Source: Erysipelotrichaceae bacterium
Lineage (GTDB): Bacteria; Bacillota_I; Bacilli_A; Erysipelotrichales; Erysipelotrichaceae
Reading direction: 5' to 3'
Assembly (NCBI GenBank): GCA_003510215.1
Contig: DOKQ01000039.1
Span: forward strand, 1 to 6,347
Length of the DNA: 6,347 nt
This document shows positions 1-6,115 of this stretch, in pieces. Position 1 is the first letter of the stretch. Every line of letters begins with the position of its first letter. The notes beneath the pieces are model-generated. The model saw only the letters and a program-made list of their open reading frames with translations, did no database searches and was not told the origin of the DNA. The position numbers and the translations under genes were made by a program.

Positions 1-1026
1 AACCTTACCACAGTTTCCAGATTCCATAAGGGCAAAACCTTCTTCATATTTTTCAAAAGGAAGTACATGAGTCACGATTTTGTCCAAATGAAGCTTCTTT
101 GATTGAACTAAGGCTAGACTATGATGCCAAGTTGAATACATTTTACGACCTGTCACTCCATAAATTGTTATGCCTTTAAAGACAATGTCATTGGCGATAT
201 TGATGGAAACTTCTTGGCTTGGAACACCAAGCATGGCCATATGCCCGCCATATTTTAAGTAACTGAGGGCTTGTTTGATCGCCATGGGATTTCCTGACAT
301 TTCACACACAACATCCACGCCCAATCCTTGAGTCAATGATTTGACTGTCTCGATGATATCCGTGTGTTTTGGGTTAATACATGCATCAGCTCCAATCTGC
401 TCAGCTAAAGTTAATCGGTAGTCATTTAGATCAACCGCAATCACAAGACTGGCTCCAGCAGCTTTTGCCACATCCACGGCCATGATTCCAATGGGTCCAC
501 AACCGACCACAGCGACACTTTTGCCTACAACATCCTGGGCAAGTACGGTGTGAACTGCATTACCCAAAGGTTCAAGAACGCTTAAATACTCAACCGGAGT
601 TGAGGGGTTTGCTTTGATTGCGTTGGTAGCCGGAATGGCAATGTACTCTGCAAATGCACCATCGCGGTCAACACCTAAAACGGAAGTGTGCTGACAGATA
701 TGAGCGTTGCCACTTCGACAAAATTCGCATTCGTTGCAGACAATATGAGTTTCAGCAGTTACGATATCTCCAAGACTCACCTGTTTGACACGTGTCCCAA
801 CTTTGACGACTCTTCCCGCAAACTCATGGCCCATGGTTTGTGGTGGTTTGATCCGTGACTGTGACCATGCGTCCCACTGATAAATGTGAACATCCGTTCC
901 ACAAATGGAAGTCGCAAGGACTTTGACAAGGATATCATCCTCACCAATTTCAGGAACTGGTTTCTCTTTGACTTCTGCACCTCGTTGTGGTGCACACTTA
1001 CTTAATGTGATCATTGTTTGTTTCAT
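1..1026 (-). CDS. tdh: L-threonine 3-dehydrogenase (3' end cut by window edge)
   Basis: Zinc-dependent medium-chain dehydrogenase that oxidises L-threonine to 2-amino-3-ketobutyrate with NAD+, the first step of threonine breakdown to glycine and acetyl-CoA; cytosolic and usually tetrameric. All 342 visible codons are open. The E. coli enzyme is about 341 residues, so only a few C-terminal codons are missing. Visible motifs: catalytic zinc site CGTDVH (Cys42, Thr44, His47) followed by the Tdh-typical IYQWDAWSQ; MGHEF with His67/Glu68; structural zinc cysteines 97, 100, 103 and 111; glycine motif GCGPIG at 175-180; and Asp199 at the end of the second Rossmann strand, which fits NAD rather than NADP. 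YGVTGRKMYSTWH in the C-terminal part also matches Tdh over other zinc alcohol dehydrogenases. The start is ATG at 1026 because GGAGA (1034-1038) lies 7 nt upstream; an in-frame ATG at codon 5 has no better site. The usual partner kbl is not in the window and could lie just beyond position 1. Confidence 0.93.
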   Translation of the reverse strand, partial: MKQTMITLSKCAPQRGAEVKEKPVPEIGEDDILVKVLATSICGTDVHIYQWDAWSQSRIKPPQTMGHEFAGRVVKVGTRVKQVSLGDIVTAETHIVCNECEFCRSGNAHICQHTSVLGVDRDGAFAEYIAIPATNAIKANPSTPVEYLSVLEPLGNAVHTVLAQDVVGKSVAVVGCGPIGIMAVDVAKAAGASLVIAVDLNDYRLTLAEQIGADACINPKHTDIIETVKSLTQGLGVDVVCEMSGNPMAIKQALSYLKYGGHMAMLGVPSQEVSINIANDIVFKGITIYGVTGRKMYSTWHHSLALVQSKKLHLDKIVTHVLPFEKYEEGFALMESGNCGKV

Positions 1027-1052
1027 TGATTTATCTCCAACCTTCTAGGGTT

Positions 1053-1080
1053 ATTGTATCATAACTTCGATTAATTTTAA
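1053..1080 (-). promoter_or_regulatory. Candidate sigma-A promoter of tdh
   Basis: On the minus strand TTAAAA (1075-1080, 4 of 6 matches to the -35 consensus) is followed after 16 bp by TACAAT (1053-1058, 5 of 6 matches to the -10 consensus). This would start transcription near 1046, leaving a leader of about 20 nt with the GGAGA ribosome site. A second -10-like TATGAT overlaps just upstream (1058-1063) but has no acceptable -35 at 16-18 bp. The assignment is by eye only. Confidence 0.4.
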
Positions 1081-1108
1081 GGGATGTAACGAATGATACT
1101 TGTGAATA

Positions 1109-1155
1109 ATTTTGAAACATTTTGAAAAAAATGTGATACACTAAATTAGAGGTGG
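1109..1155 (+). promoter_or_regulatory. Promoter region and ribosome site of the DUF438 gene, with a 9-bp direct repeat
   Basis: TTGAAA (1112-1117) is followed after 17 bp by GATACA (1135-1140). The latter is a poor -10 by itself but is preceded by TGT, as in extended -10 promoters; TACACT (1137-1142) is an alternative at 19 bp. The -35 lies in the first of two perfect copies of ATTTTGAAA (1109-1117 and 1119-1127), spaced exactly 10 bp apart, about one helical turn, which could be a regulator site. The ribosome site AGAGGTGG (1148-1155) lies 5 nt before ATG 1161 and covers the in-frame GTG at 1152, which argues that ATG 1161 is the true start. Confidence 0.45.
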
Positions 1156-1160
1156 TAAAC

Positions 1161-2330
1161 ATGGAAGTGAATTCACAAAGAATTGAGCGTTTAGCAGAAT
1201 ATGTCGAAAAACTGGCAAGTGAACCGGGGAACCTATCCAACTATCAGATGGTAGAACAGGATATTCTTTCAGTCACTCCAGTCGAAGTGTTTCATTTGTT
1301 TTATGCCCGTTTAACAAAGGGAGAAAAACCCAAAGATGTACTCACATACTTGGATAAATGTATTCATGTTTTCTATCAGAGTTTGAAAAATTTTGAAAAG
1401 CCGATGCCCGAAGATTCGTTTTTGGCACATCTTCAGCTTGAGAATCAGGCGTTTTCACAGCATCTTGAATCAATCAAGCCCGAACTTGCAAAAAAAGAGC
1501 TCAATCTGTCTAAACTGATTGAATTATTTGATCGTTGCAACCTATTTGAAGATCACTATGTCAAAAAGGAAAACATCCTATTTCCATATCTTGAGAAAAA
1601 ACAGGCTCAATATGATGGATTAAGTATCATGTGGTCACTTCACGATGTAACACGTAATTATCTCAAAGATATTATGTTGACACTTAAAGCGGATACCTTT
1701 GATCGAAACAAGTTTAACATTTTGGTAGGGAAATATTTCTTTGCGGCCTATGGACTGATTCAAAAAGAAGAGTCAATTTTATTTCCGGTGGCACTGCATC
1801 TTCTGTCATCAAAAGAACTTGAAGAGATGAGGGCGCAAAGCTTCGAATATATGTTTGCATTCATTGAAGAGCCAAAGCGAAAAGACGTAACAACAGATAC
1901 TTTTAAGGAGAAATCAGAGAACTGGGTGTTTCAGTCCGAAACGGGCGAGTTGACCTACAATCAGCTACTTATGTTTCTAAATGCACTGCCTGTTGATTGT
2001 ACCGTAATTGATGAACATAACAAAGTTCGCTATTTTACCCGACCGAAAGACCGGATTTTCCCTCGATCTACAGCCATCATAGGACGTGATGTACGGAACT
2101 GTCATCCATCAGATAGTGTCCATATGGTCGATGCCATCATTGAAGCATTTCGTAATCATGAGCGTGAAGTTGCAACGTTCTGGATACAAATGAGAGGGAA
2201 GAAACTACTCATTCAATATTTTGCATTACGTGATGAATTTGGGCAATATAAAGGTACGGTGGAAGTGTCGCAGGATATCACAACCATCCAATCCCTTGAA
2301 GGTGAACGAAGACTACTCGAGTGGGAATAA
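1161..2330 (+). CDS. DUF438 / hemerythrin-like / PAS domain protein
   Basis: Predicted cytosolic sensor-like protein of 389 residues with no signal peptide or membrane segment. Domains in order: an N-terminal helical DUF438 region (about 5-78), a hemerythrin-like four-helix bundle (about 86-225), and a C-terminal PAS domain (about 256-377). The PAS domain carries the family-typical segments IFPRSTAIIGRDVRNCHPSDS (split here at 299-319), FWIQMRGKK and VEVSQDIT. In the bundle His132, Glu137, His161 and Glu203/Glu204 sit in the expected segments (HYVKKENILFPYLEK, SLHDVTR, KEESILFP). However, the first helix, which in relatives carries a GHPxH motif as I recall it, reads DSFLAH, so at least one iron ligand may be missing. 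Such proteins are thought to sense oxygen, nitric oxide or redox state; the ligand here is unknown. Start ATG 1161 is chosen on the ribosome site at 1148-1155; a GTG nine bases upstream lies inside that site. It is followed 58 bp later by a permease gene on the same strand with no visible terminator between, so the two are probably co-transcribed. Confidence 0.85.
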   Translation: MEVNSQRIERLAEYVEKLASEPGNLSNYQMVEQDILSVTPVEVFHLFYARLTKGEKPKDVLTYLDKCIHVFYQSLKNFEKPMPEDSFLAHLQLENQAFSQHLESIKPELAKKELNLSKLIELFDRCNLFEDHYVKKENILFPYLEKKQAQYDGLSIMWSLHDVTRNYLKDIMLTLKADTFDRNKFNILVGKYFFAAYGLIQKEESILFPVALHLLSSKELEEMRAQSFEYMFAFIEEPKRKDVTTDTFKEKSENWVFQSETGELTYNQLLMFLNALPVDCTVIDEHNKVRYFTRPKDRIFPRSTAIIGRDVRNCHPSDSVHMVDAIIEAFRNHEREVATFWIQMRGKKLLIQYFALRDEFGQYKGTVEVSQDITTIQSLEGERRLLEWE

Positions 2331-2388
2331 TTTCTGTTGCAAACCCGCAAAAAAGGAGTAAGATATATCCTTGAGGTGAGGTATCTAG

Positions 2389-3657
2389 ATGAAACTTTTA
2401 GCTATAGGCTTATTTGTGATGATGTTAACCGGATTACTGTTTATACCAAAGTATCGATTACCCATAGCGATTGCATCCGCAATCGTTTTTGTACTTTCAG
2501 GAATTGTTCCTTACACCCGACTCATTCATGTCATCGACTTTAATGTACTGATGATGATTGGTGGTACGATGGGGTTGGTGGTATTGTTCATTGATTCCAA
2601 AATGCCTGCCCGACTAGCGGATTTACTTGTCAATAAAACAGCACGACTGAGTATTGCTATTGTGGCACTGGCTACATTTGCGGGAATCATCTCTGCTTTT
2701 GTGGATAATGTGGCAACTGTACTGATGGTTGCTCCTGTAGCTATAGAAATCGCAAAGAAAGCCGAGATATCTCCCGTTAAAATGGTTATCGCTATCGCTA
2801 TTTCCAGTAACCTGCAAGGTGCTGCGACACTTGTGGGCGACACCACATCCATTCTTCTCGGTGGTTATGCGAATATGACATTTTTGGACTTCTTCATCTA
2901 TCAGGGTCGAATCGGTTTATTCTTTGTGGTACAGATTGGAGCCATCGTAGCAACAACGTATCTTTACCTGGTTTTAAGAAACCTAAGGCAGAAAATCCAT
3001 GTGAGTAAAATTCAGGAAGTGGATGATCTGATTCCTACATTTTTACTACTAACGATGATTATTCTGCTTATTGCGGCTTCATTTATAACCCAACGACCTG
3101 CATTGACCAATGGGATGATTTGTGTCGGATTGTTTCTTGTTGGGCTGATACGTCAATTACTCATACACAAAAAGTTCTCTGTTGTTCAGAAAGTCTGGAT
3201 TCAACTCGACTTTGTCACTCTGGGTGTACTGGTATGTCTTTTCATCGCCGTCGGCGGACTTGTGGAAGCGGGGATTATTGATGATATCAGTCAATGGATT
3301 GTGCTGGTTACACGATCCAATCGGTTTCTCATCTTTACAACACTCGTCTTTGGATCTGTGATACTTTCTGCGTTTATTGATAATATTCCGTATGTGGCTA
3401 CCTTGCTACCGGTTGTAACATCGATGGCTACTTTACTACAAACAGACCCAACGCTCTTCTACTTTGGACTGTTGGTAGGTGCTACCCTCGGAGGTAATTT
3501 AACTCCAATTGGGGCTTCCGCCAATATTGCGGCTATGGGCATGTTAAGAAAAGCAGGCTATGAAGTAAAGACCACCACATTTATGAAAATGGGTGTCCCA
3601 TTTACCATGCTTGCGGTAATGACAGGATATCTACTTCTTTATTTTATATGGTATTAA
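2389..3657 (+). CDS. ArsB/NhaD (ion transporter superfamily) permease
   Basis: Integral membrane protein of 422 residues with about 11-12 hydrophobic helices. It belongs to the ion transporter superfamily that includes ArsB, NhaD, the OCA2/P-protein family and CitM-type carriers. The two-fold repeat expected of this fold is visible: SAFVDNVATVLMVAPV (102-117) is mirrored by SAFIDNIPYVATLLPV (327-342), and QGAATLVGDTTS (143-154) by GGNLTPIGASANIAAMG (368-384). These Asp-Asn and Gly-Asn-rich hairpins normally form the substrate and sodium sites. Family members move arsenite, sodium/protons, dicarboxylates or other anions; the sequence does not tell which, and no ars genes are nearby. The start ATG has GAGGTGAGG (2373-2381) 7 nt upstream. 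It lies directly downstream of the DUF438 sensor-like gene and ends 1 nt before a terminator stem. The gene is intact. Confidence 0.85.
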   Translation: MKLLAIGLFVMMLTGLLFIPKYRLPIAIASAIVFVLSGIVPYTRLIHVIDFNVLMMIGGTMGLVVLFIDSKMPARLADLLVNKTARLSIAIVALATFAGIISAFVDNVATVLMVAPVAIEIAKKAEISPVKMVIAIAISSNLQGAATLVGDTTSILLGGYANMTFLDFFIYQGRIGLFFVVQIGAIVATTYLYLVLRNLRQKIHVSKIQEVDDLIPTFLLLTMIILLIAASFITQRPALTNGMICVGLFLVGLIRQLLIHKKFSVVQKVWIQLDFVTLGVLVCLFIAVGGLVEAGIIDDISQWIVLVTRSNRFLIFTTLVFGSVILSAFIDNIPYVATLLPVVTSMATLLQTDPTLFYFGLLVGATLGGNLTPIGASANIAAMGMLRKAGYEVKTTTFMKMGVPFTMLAVMTGYLLLYFIWY

Positions 3658-3658
3658 A

Positions 3659-3680
3659 AAAACGAGGTTTCCCTCGTTTT
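3659..3680. terminator. Bidirectional rho-independent terminator
   Basis: A stem of AAAACGAGG (3659-3667) pairs with CCTCGTTTT (3672-3680) around the loop TTTC. Read on the plus strand the stem ends in TTTT after the permease stop. Read on the minus strand it is followed by a run of seven T (complement of 3656-3662) after the thioredoxin-fold gene. It serves both convergent units, which are only 26 nt apart. Confidence 0.88.
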
Positions 3681-3683
3681 CGA

Positions 3684-4331
3684 CTATAGTGATTCGATTT
3701 GTGCCAAGAACTGATCGATAGGTTGGTTACCCACAAGTTCCAGTGTATCATTGATAACAATTTTTGGAACACCCGAGACATTGAATTTATTTGATAATTC
3801 CATAAATGTCTGTGCTTCAATCATTTCACCCTCAATATTTTTGTTTAACATGGCAAGCTTATGAGCCTTTTGAACTGCGCCTGGGCAATGAGGGCAGCTG
3901 AGTGTAACAAATACTTTAATATTGACAGGTTTGTCAATTTTAGCAATTCTTTCCAGAAAGTCAGCTGGGATTTCTTCGTTAACCGCGCCACTTATTTCCA
4001 AAAGAGCCGGAATGAATGAGTTGATTTCATGACCCGCTGGGATTCCGTTGAACTTTACACCGTGATATTCTTTATTGCTATCCAAGATAACAAAACTTGG
4101 TACCATTTCAATGTTGTATTTCTTTACATCATCAAGATCAGTATTGATATCCTTAAGTTCTAAATGGATTTTATCAGAAAGCTCGGTAACTTCTTCCAGT
4201 AAGCCCTTGGTTTCTTCACATGAGTAGCATTCGCCTTCCTGTGTGAAAAGAACCATAGTTACATCATTCTTCATATCATTAAAAATTTGTTTTAATTGGT
4301 TTTGTACTTCTTCGTTCATCATTTTTTGCAT
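3684..4331 (-). CDS. Double thioredoxin-fold protein (protein disulfide oxidoreductase / glutaredoxin-like)
   Basis: Cytosolic thiol-disulfide carrier of 215 residues with two thioredoxin folds in tandem, as in archaeal protein disulfide oxidoreductase and the N-terminal part of AhpF. Fold 1 (about 8-112) has active site CYSC (Cys35, Cys38) and the cis-proline motif MVPS (Pro78). Fold 2 (about 120-215) has CPHC (Cys146, Cys149) and GVPK (Pro189). Both CxxC pairs are intact, whereas in AhpF the first fold normally lacks its pair, so this is closer to the disulfide oxidoreductase type. No signal peptide is visible. The likely electron donor is the flavoprotein encoded immediately upstream, whose TAG stop (4344-4346) lies inside this gene's AGGAGG ribosome site (4340-4345). 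That site is 8 nt before ATG 4331, an arrangement that favours coupled translation. Downstream targets could be a peroxiredoxin or ribonucleotide reductase encoded elsewhere; none is in the window. In-frame ATGs at codons 4 and 5 are less well spaced. Confidence 0.85.
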   Translation of the reverse strand: MQKMMNEEVQNQLKQIFNDMKNDVTMVLFTQEGECYSCEETKGLLEEVTELSDKIHLELKDINTDLDDVKKYNIEMVPSFVILDSNKEYHGVKFNGIPAGHEINSFIPALLEISGAVNEEIPADFLERIAKIDKPVNIKVFVTLSCPHCPGAVQKAHKLAMLNKNIEGEMIEAQTFMELSNKFNVSGVPKIVINDTLELVGNQPIDQFLAQIESL

Positions 4332-4343
4332 GTTTGTTTCCTC

Positions 4344-5333
4344 CTATTTGCTTGTATTGTGATGGTTAATATATTCGTTGGCGGCGAGGGCAGCTTTTGC
4401 TCCATCAGCCACTGAGATAATAATTTGCTTATAAGCTACCTGAGTCACATCTCCTGCAGCGAATAATCCTGGAACACTTGTCATGTTTTTACTATCCACA
4501 ACAATTTCCCTCTGTTCATTCAGTTGTACTAAATCACTAAATAGATCACTGCTTGGAATATTTCCGATTTCAATAAAGATTCCATCAGCATTTATCATCC
4601 GTGTTTCATTTGAGCTTTTATCCAATACTTCAATTCCAGTCATCTTCACATCCCCAACGATGCGTAAAATTTGTGTCTGCTTAAATACGGTGATATTTGG
4701 ATTGCTCATCATCTGATCCAAAAGAATCTGATCGGCTCTAAACTCCGAACGATGAACGACAGTCACTTTTGATGCAACTTTCGCCACATCAATGGCTGCT
4801 TCCACTGCAGAGTTACCGCCACCTGCAATAATGACTTCCTTGTTTGCAAACAAGGGAGCATCACAAATGGCACAATAGGCAACACCACGGTTTGAATATT
4901 CCTGCTCACCCTCTACACCCAATTTTCTAGGGTTCGATCCGGTGGCAATCATCGCAGTTTTACTCTTAAAGACAGTTTGGTTGTTAACTGTGATTTCGAA
5001 TAGATCATTGACCTTTTCAACACGTGTTACCTCAACTTCTTCAAGAATCGGCACTTCAAGTTGGTGTATATGATCTAAAAACTGTTCCATAAGACCTTCG
5101 CCACTGATATCTTTGATACCAAGGTAATTGTCGACCGATGAGGTGTTCAGTAACTGACCACCGATTCGTTTGGCAATCATTCCAGTAACTAATCCTTTGC
5201 GCTTGGCATACAGAGTAGCATTGAACCCGGCGGGTCCACCACCAATGACAAGAAAATCATGAATGATTTCAGGATTGAGTTTGGCCTTGTTTTGACTCGG
5301 TTGAGTAAAATTAAAATTAAAATTTAAACTCAT
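4344..5333 (-). CDS. Thioredoxin reductase / AhpF-like FAD-dependent disulfide reductase
   Basis: Flavoprotein of 329 residues that should pass electrons from NAD(P)H through FAD and a redox-active cysteine pair to a thioredoxin-like partner, most likely the double thioredoxin-fold protein encoded next. Motifs: FAD-binding GGGPAG (31-36), IGGQL (57-61), ATGSNPR (130-136), active site CAIC (Cys154, Cys157) in YCAICDAPLF, nucleotide-binding GGGNSAVEAA (171-180), HRSEFRADQ (194-202), and FAAGDVTQVAYKQIII (291-306). The C-terminal half resembles AhpF (DAPLF, RADQILLDQ, AYKQIIISVADGAKAAL) more than classical TrxB. The NADPH-type HRRxxFR motif is altered to HRSEFR, so cofactor preference is uncertain. 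There is a 25-residue N-terminal extension beginning with three Asn-Phe repeats. The start ATG 5333 has a perfect AGGAGG (5341-5346) 7 nt upstream. It is first in a two-gene operon with a promoter at 5356-5384. Confidence 0.88.
   Translation of the reverse strand: MSLNFNFNFTQPSQNKAKLNPEIIHDFLVIGGGPAGFNATLYAKRKGLVTGMIAKRIGGQLLNTSSVDNYLGIKDISGEGLMEQFLDHIHQLEVPILEEVEVTRVEKVNDLFEITVNNQTVFKSKTAMIATGSNPRKLGVEGEQEYSNRGVAYCAICDAPLFANKEVIIAGGGNSAVEAAIDVAKVASKVTVVHRSEFRADQILLDQMMSNPNITVFKQTQILRIVGDVKMTGIEVLDKSSNETRMINADGIFIEIGNIPSSDLFSDLVQLNEQREIVVDSKNMTSVPGLFAAGDVTQVAYKQIIISVADGAKAALAANEYINHHNTSK
5307..5324. repeat. Three tandem 6-bp repeats (AAAATT) at the start of the flavoprotein gene
   Basis: Three perfect consecutive AAAATT units encode, on the minus strand, Asn-Phe three times at residues 4-9 of the flavoprotein. 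Gain or loss of units would keep the frame, so this is not a phase-variation switch. The very AT-rich run just after the start codon may keep the ribosome site unstructured. Confidence 0.8.
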
Positions 5334-5355
5334 CTTGCTTCCTCCTTACAAAACT

Positions 5356-5384
5356 AGTATACAGGGACACATCTTGAATTTCAA
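5356..5384 (-). promoter_or_regulatory. Promoter of the flavoprotein/thioredoxin-fold operon, -35 inside an inverted repeat
   Basis: On the minus strand TTGAAA (5379-5384, 5 of 6 matches to the -35 consensus) and TATACT (5356-5361, 5 of 6 to the -10 consensus) are separated by exactly 17 bp, a good sigma-A promoter. Transcription would start near 5349, just ahead of the AGGAGG site. The -35 overlaps the TGA stop (5381-5383) of the upstream transposase-like gene and the 11-bp palindrome TTGAATTTCAA (5374-5384). It sits at the inner edge of the left inverted repeat, while the -10 lies outside the element. Confidence 0.7.
5364..5380 (+). repeat. Left inverted repeat of the transposase-bearing element
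   Basis: GGGACACATCTTGAATT at this position matches, in inverted orientation, the sequence at 6109-6125 at 14 of 17 positions: GGGACA and CTTGAATT are identical and only the central three bases differ. The pair brackets the transposase-like gene, as REP-type repeats bracket REP-associated tyrosine transposases. Confidence 0.7.
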
Positions 5385-6070
5385 TCAGTTTGCTCAATTT
5401 GCTTCAGGATTTTACTCACTGTTGATTCACTTAATCCACCAAATGCTATTCCCAGTTGTTTAAGTGAGCAGGGAAGCTCTCGACGAAGCTCAAGAAGACA
5501 TCTGTTTCTCTTTAACTTATCACGCTTTAGATCAGCAAGTGAACATTGGTTGCGTTGAAGATAATCATGAACTTTAGCTATCACTTCTTCATCACTCATC
5601 GAAGGTACGGTTTCAGTGGTTATCTTAAATGAATGGGGTAATACTAGAGACATGAAATCAAGATCGGATGATAACTTTTCGTGATAAATGCAATAACTGT
5701 TATACCGTGTATGGGTCTTCTGGTTGATATTTCCGATTTCGTTAAGGACTTCCTCCTGATTTAATAAGGGCTTGGACTTAAATCGTTGAGGAAAAAGTTT
5801 GGTTTTTGCTTGCCGATACATGGCATAGGTAATTGTAATGGATTGCATAATTTTGGAAATATTTCGACCTTTAGTATCGATAATCAGACGAAACGCATGG
5901 TCATTTAAAAGACAAAAAGCATAACACTGAAACTGATACGTGCTTTGGGCCTTTTGTAGAATATCAATAAATGTATTTCTGTCATGATCATCTCTAAAAC
6001 ATTGAACATCTGTTTTTTGAACAATTGAGACAATGGATGAAGAATGTTTACTTCTCGCAACACGTGCCAT
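5381..6070 (-). CDS. REP-associated tyrosine transposase homologue (Y1/IS200-like), probably inactive, with C-terminal helix-turn-helix
   Basis: The protein has 229 residues from ATG 6070. The N-terminal part (about 1-130) follows the Y1 transposase / RAYT pattern: it starts MARVARSK, has FRDDHDRNTFIDIL, then YAFCLLNDHAFRLIIDT where active relatives have an LMPNHxHLL-type HUH motif, then FPQRFKSKPLL where relatives have FQGRFKSxP. The second HUH histidine is Phe60 (HAF), and the segment equivalent to RYIHxNP, which carries the catalytic tyrosine, reads GNINQKTH, so cleavage chemistry is probably lost. The C-terminal part (about 160-229) resembles the DnaA-C/helix-turn-helix tail seen on longer RAYTs, with LPCSLKQLGIAFGGLSESTVSKIL as the likely HTH (split at about 199-222). 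ATG 6070 is chosen because GGTGA (6076-6080) lies 5 nt upstream; TTG 6082 and GTG 6079 are in frame but less likely. Its TGA stop lies within the -35 of the redox operon. The intact frame without catalytic residues suggests retained DNA binding, but no function is established. Confidence 0.72.
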   Translation of the reverse strand: MARVARSKHSSSIVSIVQKTDVQCFRDDHDRNTFIDILQKAQSTYQFQCYAFCLLNDHAFRLIIDTKGRNISKIMQSITITYAMYRQAKTKLFPQRFKSKPLLNQEEVLNEIGNINQKTHTRYNSYCIYHEKLSSDLDFMSLVLPHSFKITTETVPSMSDEEVIAKVHDYLQRNQCSLADLKRDKLKRNRCLLELRRELPCSLKQLGIAFGGLSESTVSKILKQIEQTD

Positions 6071-6086
6071 AGATATCACCAAGTAT

Positions 6087-6115
6087 ATCTTAACAGACTA
6101 TCAGGTATAATTCAA
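6087..6115 (-). promoter_or_regulatory. Candidate promoter of the transposase-like gene
   Basis: On the minus strand TTGAAT (6110-6115), inside the right inverted repeat, is followed after 17 bp by TAAGAT (6087-6092). Each hexamer matches its consensus at 4 of 6 positions. The start would fall near 6080, giving a leader of only about 10 nt. It is weak, as is common for transposase genes. Confidence 0.3.

Noticed and set aside
777..995. Open frame of 72 codons on the minus strand
   Set aside because: It lies wholly inside tdh in another frame of the same strand; the tdh frame carries all the zinc and Rossmann motifs.
1039..1052. AACC/GGTT imperfect palindrome in the tdh leader
   Set aside because: Only four pairs hold and the centre is not symmetric; too weak to call an operator or a terminator.
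1152..1160. GTG at 1152 as the start of the DUF438 gene
   Set aside because: It falls inside the AGAGGTGG ribosome site that serves ATG 1161 and has no site of its own at proper distance.
1031..1240. Open frame of 69 codons on the minus strand crossing the divergent promoter region
   Set aside because: It overlaps the start of the DUF438 gene antisense and has no ribosome site or recognisable motif; it would also run through the promoters.
2331..2388. Possible terminator or separate promoter between the sensor and permease genes
   Set aside because: No stem with a T run and no paired -35/-10 could be found; an extra GGAG at 2355-2358 has no usable start codon that is not followed at once by a stop.
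2337..2543. Short plus-strand frame with a TTG start between the sensor and the permease
   Set aside because: It overlaps the first 155 bases of the permease in another frame, lacks a ribosome site and has composition typical of a shadow frame.
2526..2852. Two antisense open frames within the permease gene
   Set aside because: Their low-complexity Ala/Ile/Thr content mirrors the hydrophobic permease codons; no ribosome site was seen.
4483..4716. Plus-strand frame antisense to the flavoprotein
   Set aside because: The flavoprotein frame is well supported by FAD and nucleotide-binding motifs, and this frame shows no family feature.
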